Shown here in pieces: positions 50,601 to 60,548 of a stretch of 64,000 bases of DNA. The first letter of the stretch is position 1. Every line of letters begins with the position of its first letter. Below the pieces are notes generated by a model that saw only the letters and a list, made by a program, of their open reading frames with translations, searched no databases and had not been told where the DNA came from. A program made the position numbers and the translations under genes. Source of the DNA: Saccharina japonica. Lineage: Eukaryota > Sar > Phaeophyceae > Laminariales > Laminariaceae. The stretch is taken from NCBI GenBank assembly GCA_008828725.1, contig MEHQ01000793.1, forward strand, positions 183,977-247,976, given 5' to 3'.

Positions 50601-52367
50601 GTTAGCGCACTAATAGAACACGAGGTGGTATGGTACAACAACAGCACAACAGCACATCATATTTTACGGGGAGACGTGAGTTTCAGGTACAAGTCATTAT
50701 ATATACGACATTGCTGCCACAGGTACAACAACACTGATTGCTGCTGCTGCTGCAGTGCGATTTTCGTGGGCAGTCGAGAGCGCAGCAGATCTACGATCGA
50801 CAGGGTAAGGCGCTGCATATACATACACATACCACACACCAAAACCAAATTATTTTCGGCCTGCACACAAAGAGCAAGTGAACTTCGATCTCCCCGCTGA
50901 AAACATCTAATTTTCGGCCCGCACACAAAAAAAACAATCAAGTTAGACCCCCCGAACAAAAACCAAGTCAATTTCGATGACACAACATCAAGTTAGTTTT
51001 GACCCTAACACTAAAATCAAGTCAATGTCGATCCCAATTAGAAACCCAAGGCAATTTCGATGCCCCGACACTAAAACCAAGTATTTTTCGGCCCTGACAC
51101 AAAAAACAGTCAATTTCCATCCATACACTCAAACCAAGTCATTTTCGGCCCTGACTCTAAAAACCAAATCAATTTCGACCCCCCGCACAAAAGTCAAGCC
51201 AATTACTATCCCCGCACAAAAGCAAATTATATTTCAATCCCCCACACAAAAAACGAGTTAAAAAATTTAACCTTAACACTACAACCAAGTCAATTTTGAT
51301 CTCTATTCTAAAACCAAGACAATTTCGATGCCCCCACACTAAAACCAAGTCATTTCCAAGCACCTACACTAAAACGAAGTATTTTTCGACCCGCACACAA
51401 AAACCAAGTCAAATCGGATACTGTAATGGTATGGGCTTGGAAGGCTGGTAATTACCTCATACCTCATATAGGTAATTGGTCCTTTTTCGTATAACTTGGA
51501 TGGCATTCGTATTCGGGGTATTTATAAGATCGGAGGGCCATACTTGAATTGAAGCCCGTCCCGGGGCAGATGTCATCTGGCTCGGGGATTAATAAAAGCT
51601 GCTTCTCTTCTACGCTTGATTCTACGGAAAGTGAGTAACACCAAGGATGCTTAATAGACCAATCTGCAAGGAAGGGGATACTCTGTCTCACCCAGTCATA
51701 CAACACGTGGTAATACCCACACTGAAATCAAGTCAATTTATATCGCCCGCACAAAAAATAATCGTTCTCGGCCCACACGCAGTTACCAAGTCATTCAGAC
51801 ACTAGAACCAAGTCATTTTCGACCCGTACTATATTACTACTGCCGTACATAGCAGTGTAATCAGTCAAGAGTCGGTCCGATTCTGCCGGTTTAAACCGGT
51901 TAACCGGTTAACCGCGGTTTTTTCCGGTTGAAACCGGTTTTCGGTTCACCGGTTTAAACCGGCCAGAAAAACCGCGTTTTTTTTGCCAAAAACCGTCTAC
52001 TCGGGCACGCCTGCTGGGTTTCCAAAAACCGGTTTAAACCGGTTTTTTTCTTAAAGGTGCCCACCTCTAGTTGGGACTACTTGTGACTTCCGTACGACGA
52101 GTACCCGTGGCGTCCGTACTTCGTGATCGCAGGCTACCCGTGAAGACTTCGGCAAGAGGATGAAATAATGTGACTTGCACGTGATGATGATGCTCTCATA
52201 TGATCATCGATGCAGGAATGCATGTGCAAGGTAATCAGTGTACGGACAATGTTAGGGCTTTAGGGTTCTGCAACAAGCCCAAGCACAACCAACAGTTTGA
52301 GGCCACAGGAACATGGTACCAAAACAATGCGCGAGGCAACCCGCAACACGTCGACTTTACGTATAAG

Positions 52368-52415
<48 letters not shown>

Positions 52416-53043
52416 GCTGCTCCTGCAACTCCTGTTCAACAAAAGGCCTCTCGATCGGTTCTTACCAGGCATCTCTTGAGTCGGCTAGGAACGAGCAGTA
52501 GCTCCAATGCAGTGGATTCATGAACTTCTGAGACCACCTTGCCATCCTCGAACTCTTCCATCGTCCCTCGGTTCCCATGTCTAGACAACTCCTATTAATA
52601 CGATGCTGTACCTGGTACAGAGATGTACAGCAGAAGTACAGCTGACTCCGTTCAACGAAAGGCCTCTCGATCGGTTCTTACCAGGCATCTCTTGATTCGG
52701 CTAGAAACGAGCAGTAGCTCCAATGCAGTGGGTTCGTGAACCTCTGAGACCACCTTGCCATCCTCCAACTCTTCCGTCGTCCCTCGGCTCCCATGTCTAG
52801 ACAGAGCGCACTTCAGTTGGTACGTCAGGTGGTTGCACTGTGCAACCACGGCCATGTCGTCCTCAGCCTGATGAGACAAAAGACGCGAGACATCCAAATA
52901 CAAAGCGATTGTTCTGGTTTAGATATCATATCAAACGGCTAGGTGCCTGGCGTGTACGGTAAAGAGAATTGCACAACACCATATTGGCAACAGCTATTAT
53001 GTCCAGGTAAAAGGGGGAGGCTCACCGATACGACAGCATCCAT
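36492..53043 (-). CDS. LINS1: Lines (LINS1) homologue
   Basis: Eight exons on the minus strand: 53026-53043, 52682-52867, 45169-45286, 42962-43050, 41006-41213, 39578-40437, 38521-39081, 36492-36977; every junction is in phase, total 2526 bases, 841 residues. Family signatures in order are a hydrophobic helical block ([30 protein letters not shown]), [52 protein letters not shown] and near the end [20 protein letters not shown], matching the Lines N- and C-terminal domains of animal LINS1. The start is the first ATG after an in-frame stop. Lines proteins act in Wnt/segment-polarity signalling in animals; the role in algae is unknown. Odd points: a polyalanine tract, a Thr-Asn repeat, Glu-rich repeats and a likely GC donor after 41,006. 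Confidence 0.88.
37100..37195. repeat. Degenerate CCCTAA-like stretch
   Basis: Loose repeats of CCCTAA, CCTAATCC and ACCCTAATC follow each other within 100 bases of a LINS1 intron. They resemble telomere repeat units, but the array is short and imperfect. Confidence 0.45.
38521..39081 (-). CDS. LINS1: LINS1 homologue exon 7
   Basis: A 561-base, phase 0-0 exon with a pyrimidine-rich acceptor ending CGAGCAG and a CGG/GTAAGC donor. It codes [18 protein letters not shown] to FLNARPR, with the conserved [18 protein letters not shown] just before the end, as in animal Lines proteins. Confidence 0.88.
39578..40437 (-). CDS. LINS1: LINS1 homologue exon 6 with Thr-Asn repeat
   Basis: An 860-base exon entered in phase 1 through TCGACAG and left in phase 0 at CAG/GTAAGC. 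It begins [17 protein letters not shown]. Residues coded by about 39,711-39,905 are a run of some 60 residues of alternating Thr and Asn/Asp/Ala, from a TGTTGG-type minisatellite that has stayed in frame. The end, [17 protein letters not shown], is ordinary sequence. The CAA/CAG repeat at 40,447-40,499 lies just outside, in the intron next to the acceptor. Confidence 0.82.
39711..39905. repeat. Coding minisatellite (TGTTGG-type)
   Basis: Twelve- to eighteen-base combinations of GTGTTGGTGTTGG and GTCAGTGTTGG run for almost 200 bases. On the minus strand they code the Thr-Asn repeat of LINS1 exon 6 in frame. Confidence 0.85.
40447..40499. repeat. CAA/CAG microsatellite beside an acceptor
   Basis: (CAACAG)n runs up to the LINS1 exon 6 acceptor; read on the minus strand it is TTGCTG-rich and takes the place of the polypyrimidine tract. 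Confidence 0.8.
41006..41213 (-). CDS. LINS1: LINS1 homologue exon 5 with polyalanine
   Basis: Entered in phase 0 (TTGACAG), it codes [20 protein letters not shown], about nine alanines from a CAG/CTG repeat (41,105-41,131 on the plus strand), then [19 protein letters not shown]. The only donor that keeps phase with exon 6 is AAG/GCGAGC, a GC donor, with an in-frame TAG ten bases beyond the exon end. Confidence 0.75.
41840..41995. repeat. GGGTCGGGTC inverted array
   Basis: Plus-strand GGGTCGG-type units (41,848-41,940) are followed after AGGTTAGGTGATCC by the complement, GACCCGACCC repeated. The two arms can fold on each other. A doubled AAGGTCTTCAACATCT / AGGCCTTCAACATCTT lies within the left arm. 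Confidence 0.7.
44483..44638. repeat. GTT trinucleotide array
   Basis: About 80 bases of pure GTT repeats are followed by an interrupted part with CGCTGT and CGTTGT variants, inside a LINS1 intron. Confidence 0.9.
44755..45070 (+). repeat. GATCTGTAT-rich dispersed repeat, copy 2
   Basis: Shares TTCCCACTTCATGGTCTAGA, CCTGGGTTGGATCTGTACT and AACGGCAGGTTAGGAT-type strings with the PCID2-intron copy at 30,070-30,385, which is inverted relative to it. Both are edged by GATCTGTA microsatellite. A third, weaker relative is near 63,330-63,610. Confidence 0.65.
46004..46106. repeat. ATAAT pentanucleotide array
   Basis: About twenty perfect copies of ATAAT follow a short AT dinucleotide run, in a LINS1 intron. 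Confidence 0.92.
47157..47206. repeat. GGGT tetranucleotide array
   Basis: About twelve copies of GGGT with one GGAT interruption. Confidence 0.9.
47587..47626. repeat. GCAG tetranucleotide array
   Basis: Ten copies of CAGG/GCAG, followed about 55 bases later by a (GTTGCT)n run at 47,680-47,712. Confidence 0.9.
50378..52069. mobile_element. Non-autonomous hAT-type element
   Basis: A 1692-base element with perfect 15-base terminal inverted repeats TAGAGGTGGGCACCT, flanked by the 8-base duplication GTTGGGAC (50,370-50,377 and 52,070-52,077). The TIR start and the 8-base duplication are hallmarks of hAT transposons. Both subterminal regions (50,437-50,515 and 51,885-52,045) are packed with GGTTTAAACCGG palindromes, a plausible set of transposase-binding sites. 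No transposase frame is present; the centre is mostly a minisatellite. It sits in LINS1 intron 2. Confidence 0.9.
50820..51420. repeat. Minisatellite inside the hAT element, unit about 27-32 bases
   Basis: About twenty diverged units contain AAAACCAAGTCAATTTCGA and CCCCGCACAC. Further units occur at 51,716-51,840. The array is wholly inside the hAT element, so it moved or grew with it. Confidence 0.8.
52368..52413. repeat. CTG trinucleotide array
   Basis: About fifteen pure CTG units lie just before the duplicated exon fragment at 52,437. Confidence 0.92.
52437..52589 (-). pseudogene. Partial duplicate of LINS1 exon 2
   Basis: This ~150-base block matches 52,653-52,803 at roughly 90 percent, including the CTG/GTAAGA donor and 28 bases of intron. 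The reading frame is still open (changes such as S to N, L to F, P to S, I to L), but the first 61 bases of the exon and its acceptor are missing; a TCTAG upstream gives the wrong phase. It is either a dying exon copy or an unused spare. Confidence 0.75.
52682..52867 (-). CDS. LINS1: LINS1 homologue exon 2
   Basis: A 186-base, phase 0-0 exon with a strong TTTTGTCTCATCAG acceptor and a CTG/GTAAGA donor, coding [20 protein letters not shown] to SSRIKRCL. Assignment to Lines rests on compatible phase, strand and position; this N-terminal part is poorly conserved in the family. Its 3' two thirds are duplicated at 52,437-52,589. Confidence 0.72.
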
Positions 53044-53404
53044 CAACTTCGACAGAAGCCTGAAGCTTCATGAGGGCTTGTGAGGCGACGCTAAAATCAC
53101 TAAAATTCGATTTCGAACTTCGGGGAGTTCCATATTCTACAGAAGCGTTCTTTGCAGACGAAAAGTCGAGAGAAGTTTCAAAGCCCGTCGACGTAAATTT
53201 TCCAGCAGCACAGCTTTTTACGAAGGTGCTGGAGGTTCGAGACGTCTCTCGGCCCGGCACTGCTGTGTAGCCCTCAAGAGGCAGCTAGATCCTCCTCGGG
53301 GCGGCCAGATTACTTCGATTGTGGACAGAACTGCGTAGTATAGTGCTGGCTTTCGCAGGCAGCGTGTCTCCGGGCGCATGGAGTGCGGACGGCGTGTCAA
53401 TGTC
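53044..53404. promoter_or_regulatory. Head-to-head promoter region, LINS1 / GH16
   Basis: Only about 360 bases separate the inferred LINS1 start (minus, 53,043) from the GH16 ATG (plus, 53,405). No specific motif stands out. A Ser-rich minus-strand open frame across 53,026-53,260 is out of phase with LINS1 exon 2 and is taken as 5' untranslated sequence. Confidence 0.45.
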
Positions 53405-56400
53405 ATGAGGCGTCGGGGTGGTTTGTTTCTCCAGCTACTGCTGTTCCTTGCTTGTGGTGCTACTGGCGAGAGAACTTTGGTGTGGGAGGACGAATTCGAC
53501 GGGGATAGCCTAGATGGCTCCGTCTGGGCTGTCAACACGGGAAACGGCTGCGATCAAGGGTGGGTGGTCTGGGTCCTCCTTCTTTCATAGAGCCGAACTT
53601 TTCCGTCGCTCGTTTGCTATTAATTGATCGCATCACAGGACGTACCGCGTAGCACCTAGGGTACCCCACGTTGAAAAATTACGAAAATCAAATGAACCTG
53701 CTGTCCTCTTTCCGAAAGGAGCAGAGCAATTTGCTGCACGACGAGTACTGCTTGTGCGAACATAAGAACGACATAGCGCACCGGCTGCTTACATACGACG
53801 TTCATCACGCGTGTGGTTCCATGTCTAGGGAGGGGCTGTGTGGATGGGGGAACTTCGAGAAGCAGACGTACACGCGAGACAACCACCAGATCGCGGACGG
53901 AGTCCTGATGATTACGGTGAGTGCTCCGGCCGATATGAGACACCCACAACAGCAGCACCCGCGCCCACTCTGTATCTAAGTATGAAATAGTATTGTTTAT
54001 TTTGGTTCTGCGAGTATGGTGAAAAATCGGCGATTTCTGTGAAATCAATCGTGAAATCAATCTGCTTTGTTCTTGTTCCTATATTCTGATCCGTAGTGGC
54101 ATTAGCACGTCCCTACGTACAGGCGCGTGGTGTACACGCCTCGCAGCAAGCCGTGATATGATATGCGGGATGCGGGCCATAAGAACAGGCTGCCCCGAGC
54201 CCCGACATCCTGGGTGGTGCCGTTCTATCAGCTGCAGCAGACAGGTGCTGCTGCCAGCAGGAGAGTTAATAGCAGGAGAGTTGTCGGGTGTCGGGGGACC
54301 ACGTGGGACTTTTTACTATTTTTTACGACTGCACCAGTTCTTGCCATTTGTGTTTCTTCTCTCTTTTTTCGGCTGTACCTGTGATACCTGTTACCAGGTA
54401 CCGGTTTTTGTGACTGCAATCGGTCCGCCCGCCGGGTTCGAAGCAGAGACTTTTTCTGGACTTTTTGGTAAATAATTGTTTCACGAACGAATCTGAGCGA
54501 ATGCGAGTTTCTGTACCTCGCGTTTAGCTTCGACGGCGCCCAAAACTAGAAAATAGAGACCCCTTTGGAGTTACTATAGTTTCCTGAAACCTAAAAAAGC
54601 GTCCGCCGTAAGCAGTCCACCCGGCACACAAGTTGTCAAGTTATAAATGTGCTACCTCGTACGTACGCGAGTCCCGTCAGCAGTACATACGACGTACATA
54701 TCAAACTACTGCTGTATCGACGCGTAAACCTGGCGATCAAGAGTATTCGCACACAACGAAGCAGTCAACGAGAATCATTACGGAATAGGAAATAATCGAC
54801 GAAGGAACGGTAGGTTTTGGTTTTCTCCCTTAACCCATGCAGAACTGAAAACACTAACTATCCCACACTAACGCCAAGTAGTTTGTCTCCAAAAACGTGG
54901 GACCAGTTCTTAAGCATTGTCTCCGTTCTCCGTTTCGTAGATCTCTATGTATATGTACCTGCAGTCTATATACGAGTATGTACGTACTTATATTCGTATT
55001 CGAGTACCTGGTATGCATGTACACTATATACGAGTATAATAATACACTATTAAATAATAGTGCACGTACGAGTTATCTTCGTATTCTCTGCTCTATGATG
55101 GTTTATGGCAAATGGCCCTGCACTTACGGGCCGCGCCGTGACTGAAAATTACTACCCTTATTACCGGGGAGCATAGTGTTGCAATGTGACCGGTCGCCCC
55201 GGTGGTCTAACTGGTAGCCACGAAGCCTGAAGGCCCGGATGTCGAGGGTTCGATTCTCCCCATGGAGGTTTTTATTCTCAAATGACACCGTCTGTCGAGA
55301 GCGCATATTATAGCGTGGGTAAGCAAAATTCGACGAGAGTTGACGAGGGAAGAGAGTGCTGAAATATTCTCGCGATAAAAATGCAAGGCAAGAACCGTAG
55401 TGGGGGAGGAGGGAGAGGAGCCTACTTTGTGGACCCGGATCTGAGTTACGACTAGGGAGGGAGAAAGACGGAAGTGCAAAGATAATGAATGGGATGGACA
55501 AAAATAAATAAATAAATAGTAAATACTACAGTAGTAAATACTAGTAAATAGGACCTACGGTACAGTAGTCAAAACCCTACGTATATACGAGTACGTACTT
55601 ACCTTTTTTTGCCGACAATATTTGGTCCTATTTACTACTGCTGTGGTCCTCCGTAATACATAACAGCAGTACGTAGTTGTAGTGCGGTGCATAGGGCATC
55701 ATATCACAGGCATTGGGACGATCCCGCTGCTGCTGCCGTTGCTGCCGCTGCTGCTGCTATGAGTAGCTCCAGCATGGTGGCACCGCCAACACCGGCAGCA
55801 GCAATGCACACCAGACGCAGACGCTAGCCAGACGCAAGCAAAACGAGTGGGATGGAAAACAAATGTAGATGCATGTGTACCAGGTACTAACGTGTACGTA
55901 CCGGTTCCTGGTGACAAGTGACAAGTGACAAGTACATATTACGAGTAATAAGAAAGTGTTGAAAGTGTTGGGGTTCCGGAATCGGAGACGTGCGAATACT
56001 ACGTACGTAGGGCTGGGCACTGGCTGACTCACTCAGTAGCGATGTATACTGTCGTCAAAATTAATCAGTATACTGGATGGCAGCAGCATGTTGTCTCTGC
56101 TTTCTCATCTCTCCTTCCGAAACGCATTTGGTACATGAGAAAAAAAACTACTGGCAAATATACTGGCCGGGTCAATCAGTAGATTGATACTGCCAGTAGA
56201 TTACTACTGCCAGTACATACTGCTGTGCCAGTGCCCAGCCCTAACGAATACACTAGTACCTCGTACCTGGTAAATACAAGTTAAAGTCAACCATGCTGTT
56301 GTGTGCGTATGGCGTATAATATGACGCATTTTCCGACCGAATATTCTGCAGCTCCAATTCTGCGCGTAAACCTATGATACTCAAATGGCATTGAATTGAA

Positions 56401-58360
56401 CATGCCTCGTATTTGTCTGGCCTCTCGAACTGACGAGTACACGTGTAAAATATAAGCGTGTCCCCATTACTTGTTTTGGTATTGTACGAGTGAGTACGAC
56501 ACACAATTAGTTTTTTCACGCTAACTTTTTACGTACGCTGCAGTACTGCGGCCGGCTGTTGCGTCGACGTACCGCAAGATTAGTATATTGCGCATATCAT
56601 GGTCATATTCGTAGTTGGCCCCCACATGCATGTACTCCTAAACTGCCGTAAAGTACGCACAGCAACCAGGAGTAGCAGCAGCAGCAGCAGCAGCTCGGTG
56701 TATCGTCAGACCATGATCATGTGGTGTCATGGGCCATGTCCCTGACCGGTTTGTTCGGTGGATCGCCGTCGTTAGACCATCAGCATCAGCATGTGCCTGG
56801 CGGTACAAAAAAAACACCCTTGCGTACGTATGATACCGGACGATATGTAGCTATTAATAACCGAAGTTGCCTTGTCGTGGGCATCTGGAGTGTTGTTGCT
56901 GTGCTATCTGCTGCGCATCCGGTAGGTACCAGTAGGTCCCTCTACAGTGCCGGTATATACTCCAGCCAGTAAGACCGGCTATAGCTGCAACCGGCACTAC
57001 TCCGCAGACTGCCGCACTGGTTACTCCCATCCTGGGCACACCGTCTGTGCCAAGCGATCCCACAGGCACTACGTATAGGCAGCCAGCACTATCAGCCGAC
57101 AATACAAAGGGACCACTGCTGCTTCTGTTGTTTTTTGTTGTTTGTTCCCATCCCATTTATTATATTCGCACTTCTGTCTTCCTCCCTCGCTACGTATTCG
57201 TAGTCGTAACTCAGATCCGGGGTCACAAAGTAGGCTCCTCTCCCTCCCCCTCCACTACGGGTCTTGCCTTGATTTTTATCGCGCAGAGGGTTCAGCCTTC
57301 CCAACGCTCGTCGATCTTCATCGAATTTTGCTAACTCACGCTCTCGCGCTTTCAGCTAGTAAGATTTTTTTTGCGAGAAAAAGTCCCTACGAGCATGCAC
57401 TCGGCGGGGCTCGAACTCGCGACCTTGCCGCTAACAAGCTTCGTGGTTACCTGCTAGCCCACCGGGGCGACCGGCTGTAGTAGCCCTACGAACATGCAGT
57501 ACGAGTAGCTATTTACATTTTCGCTTCATGTATGCTCATATACTCATGCTCATGCTCATGCTCATGCTCGGTCCGTGGGTCCATGTTGCGGAGTTTATGA
57601 TTCTAGGGCTTTGGTGCGGGGCTCCGGGGTCTGATGGGTTCGCGGTTCGCGGAGTCTCGTCTTGACAACGTTACAATGTTACAATTGATGTTCAACCTTC
57701 GTCGACAATCAAAAGGCCATCTCCGAAGCTTCCTGCTTCCTGCGCTCTCGTTCTACTTGTACTGGTATAATACTTACAGCAGTAATACGTGTTGCGTACG
57801 TATTATACGTTATACGTAACATACTTGAAGCAGTGCGTAGTAGGCGCGTATTATTAACGTATTGTTTATAAAAGCAAGCCAAAATCCTCGTGTGATCGTG
57901 ACTTTGGCCTCTGAACTCTGAACCCTGGACCCGACCCCATGGACAATGGACAACTGATGATGAATCAGACAGAACATTGAGAAGATGGTCTCTCACCTAA
58001 AATAATAAAAGCTAAACCGAACGATCAAAACAATCGAATCCAACAAAATCGATCAACCACGCAAAATTAAATTACCCATAAAATAAAACACTGATCACCA
58101 AATTCATCAGATAATAATATTGCACGTGTAATATTGTTCTATTGTTCAATCAGGCTGAACGAGAAGCGGAGCCGGTGGATGATAAATGGTACACATCCTC
58201 GAGAATCAGGTCGAAATCGCCAATCAGCTTTCTGACGGGCCGAATAGAGGCCAGGATTAGGGTGCCCGCCGGACTTGGGCTGTGGGCTGCGTTTTGGATG
58301 CTGCCCTCCAATGCCACGCGAGGGGAGTGGGCTGCCACTGGAGAAGTCGACATCATGGAG
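53405..58360 (+). CDS. GH16 beta-glucanase, N-terminal half
   Basis: Exons 53405-53559, 53829-53916 and 58154-58360 are in phase (2, then 0, then 0). The start MRRRGGLFLQLLLFLACGATG is a typical signal peptide; an in-frame ATG at 53,378 is an alternative. The mature part reads LVWEDEFDGDSLDGSVWAV, GLCGWGNFEKQTYT, then YTSSRIRSK, GRIEARIRVPAGLGLWAAFW and the catalytic GEVDIME, which is the GH16 ExDxxE motif with nucleophile and acid/base glutamates both present. Such enzymes cut beta-1,3-(1,4)-glucans and would serve laminarin turnover or wall work outside the cell. The C-terminal half of the jelly roll is not found in the remaining 5.6 kb and presumably lies beyond the window. Confidence 0.93.
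55193..55497 (+). mobile_element. tRNA-headed SINE, copy 1
   Basis: The head GTCGCCCCGGTGGTCTAACT with a B-box-like GGTTCGATTC about 50 bases on is a pol III promoter derived from a tRNA. The body ends with a conserved GATCTGAGTTACGACTAG and GGGATGG, followed by an AAAATAAATAAATA tail. It lies in GH16 intron 2. Confidence 0.82.
55517..55658. mobile_element. Small inverted-repeat element, truncated copy
   Basis: It shares TAGTAAATAGGACCTA and GGTCCTCCGTAATA with the element at 28,553-28,683, in the same order. Its left end is missing where it abuts the A-rich tail of the SINE copy ending near 55,497. Confidence 0.55.
57149..57471 (-). mobile_element. tRNA-headed SINE, copy 2
   Basis: Same family, inverted: reading the minus strand it starts GTCGCCCCGGTGGGCTAGCA, has GAGTTCGAGCCCC as B box and ends at the GGGATGGG side. 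Its head is closer to copy 3 than to copy 1. It lies in GH16 intron 2. Confidence 0.82.
58154..58360 (+). CDS. GH16 catalytic exon
   Basis: A 207-base, phase 0-0 exon with acceptor GTTCAATCAG and donor GAG/GTGAGT. It ends exactly at the second catalytic glutamate of GEVDIME, so the active-site motif closes the exon. The preceding 4.2-kb intron carries two SINE copies and the truncated inverted-repeat element. Confidence 0.92.
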
Positions 58361-58612
58361 GTGAGTTTTTTGTGTGATTTCGTGCGATTTTGTGCGATTT
58401 TGTGCGATTTCTTCGTTTTTTTCGTTTTTTTCGTGTTTTTTTGTGTTTTCATATTTCCATTTTTCAATTTTTCGAAGTTTTCAATTTTTTTATGTTTTCA
58501 GTTTTTAATGGTCGACTTCGCATTCCGAATTATGACCTCGTGTTTATTCATATATATGAATATCTACTATTGCGTTATGTCGGTGTTTCGTTGTGGGCGT
58601 TATTTCAAGACA

Positions 58613-58926
58613 GTCGCCCCGGTGGGCTAGCAGGTAACCACGAAGCTTGTTAGCGTCAAGGTCGCGAGTTCGAGCCCCCCCGAGTGCATGCTCGTAGGGA
58701 CTTTTTCTCGCAGAATATCTTGACTAGCTGAAAGCGCGAGAGCGTGAGTTAGCAAAATTCGATGAAAATCGACGAGCATTGGGAAGGCTGAACCCTCTGC
58801 GCGATAAAAAATCAAGGCAAGAACCGTAGTGGGGGAGGAGGGAGAGGAGCCTACTTTGTGACCCCGGATCTGAGTTACGACTAGGGAGGGAGAAAGACGG
58901 AAGTGCGAAGATAATAAATGGGATGG
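58613..58926 (+). mobile_element. tRNA-headed SINE, copy 3
   Basis: Full-length copy with head GTCGCCCCGGTGGGCTAGCA, B box GAGTTCGAGCCCC and 3' end AATGGGATGG. It lies about 250 bases after the GH16 catalytic exon, so in the following intron if the gene continues. Confidence 0.82.
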
Positions 58927-59314
58927 AAGTCTGGAGTCATTGATGCCTGTCTTACCTTCGTGTTGCTATTCGTCCCTGTGCAGCCAGTTATTTATCTGTT
59001 AAAGAGTGTATATAATACAACTGTCGTATGTCCGTATCGGGTAACATATGTATTATTTTACATTTGACTTACAGTGAGATGCCACCCTTCTCTTGGACAC
59101 GTTTGCACAGCAGTTGATGAGTTGATGCACAGTTGGTTAACAACCCCGGTGATGAAAAAATCAAAACAAAGATATAAAGGCAGGTGTATCACTGGGGTAC
59201 GTTAGATGCCACCCCCCCGGGCCGATACGCCTTCCAAGCAACATTAAAACATATCACCCGAGGGGGGCTCCGCACAAAAGTAGGTCGTACCGATATATTT
59301 CGGCGGCGCACATC

Positions 59315-59520
59315 ATGGAGAACGACGACATGATCAAACATGGAACAGGGGCAGAGCCCTTCCACACGGGTGGCCCATCACCGTGGGCAGAACGCGGCTG
59401 TGGCCCCAGAGAAGCCAGATGCCCCCGACACGGTCTGCTGGCGCGTCTCGAGCGGGACCACGATTGCTTCGTTCTTCGTCCGTCCACAAACTGCACTGGT
59501 ATCACGCCCGGCCATTATTG
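59315..59520. other. Gene-like open stretch of unknown meaning
   Basis: All three frames of one strand and two of the other are open over about 150 bases with GC-rich third positions. The string HIMEND in one plus frame echoes the GH16 motif but the rest does not fit GH16. I cannot assign it. Confidence 0.15.
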
Positions 59521-59565
59521 GAAAAAAAAAATAGCCAAAAAGTGCACAGATGAACCTTTCACAGA

Positions 59566-60320
59566 TGCTCCGAGTATACTCGATATACTCGGAGTATCGA
59601 GTATTTTTCGTACTCCGAGTACTGAGAGTATTAGAGTACTGGTGGCCTAAATACTCGGAGTACTTGGAGTATGAGCAGTACTGAAGGCCCAAATACTCCG
59701 AGTACTGGGAGTATGAGCAGTACTTATACTCGAGTACAAGCAGTACTCGGAGTAAAAACATCTAAAATACTCGGAGTACCCCGAGTATCGAGAGTATTGG
59801 ACACCGAAATACTGCGAGTACACAAGGTACCTGAAGTATTTTTTCTTGAAAATACTCTAATTATACTCCGAGGTAATGGGAGCATCTGTGAATTTTGAAA
59901 TGCTTTAAACATCAGTCACATGCTCCCAGAACCTGGGAGGAATGACGGCCGAGTCTTAAAAATGATGCAACGATGCTCCTAACGTACTTCACCTCACACT
60001 CCGAGTATACTCCGAGTATTGAGTACATTTCGTGCTCCGAGTACTTGAGAGTATTAGAGTACTGGCGGCCTGAATACTCGGAGTACTTGGAGTATGAGCA
60101 GTGCTGAAGCCCCAAATACTCGGAGTACAAGGAGTACCCGCAGTATCGGACCCCGAAATACTCCGAGTACAAGCAGTATCGAGAGTGTTATACCCGAAAT
60201 ACTCCTAGTACGAGCAGTATCCCGGAGTAACGAACCCCGAAATACTCCGAGTACACGAAGTACCTGAAGTATTTTATCACTAATACTCCTTACTTTACTC
60301 CAAGGTACTCGGAGCATCTG
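59566..60320. repeat. Two TACTCGGAGTA-rich blocks, each about 330-390 bases
   Basis: Blocks 59,566-59,893 and about 59,995-60,320 are built from dozens of ACTCCGAGTA / TACTCGGAGT units in both orientations. Both share a long ordered core (GAGTATTAGAGTACTGG, GGAGTACTTGGAGTATGAGC, ACCTGAAGTATTTT) and end GGAGCATCTGTG; the first begins with the complement, CACAGATGCTCC. They are tandem copies of one foldback-type unit. Confidence 0.75.
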
Positions 60321-60548
60321 TGCAACCATTGTACTGATATCACCCAACGGTGGTAAATATAACAAAACTCGAATAAAACACGTCCATTATCACCGGGGTG
60401 CGTTAGATACCTTTGCTATCATCCCACCTATAGAAAACCACCCCGCGTGATAAAATAAAACAAAACGCGATTAGGCTATCACCGGGAGTGCCTTCTTACT
60501 CACGTCGAATACGGTATATGATCATTATTATCTGCTTCTCTTCAGTAC

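Noticed and set aside
55193-55265. tRNA gene
   Set aside because: The tRNA-like heads at 55.2, 57.4 and 58.6 kb are followed by a shared SINE body and do not form a clean cloverleaf; they are SINE promoters.
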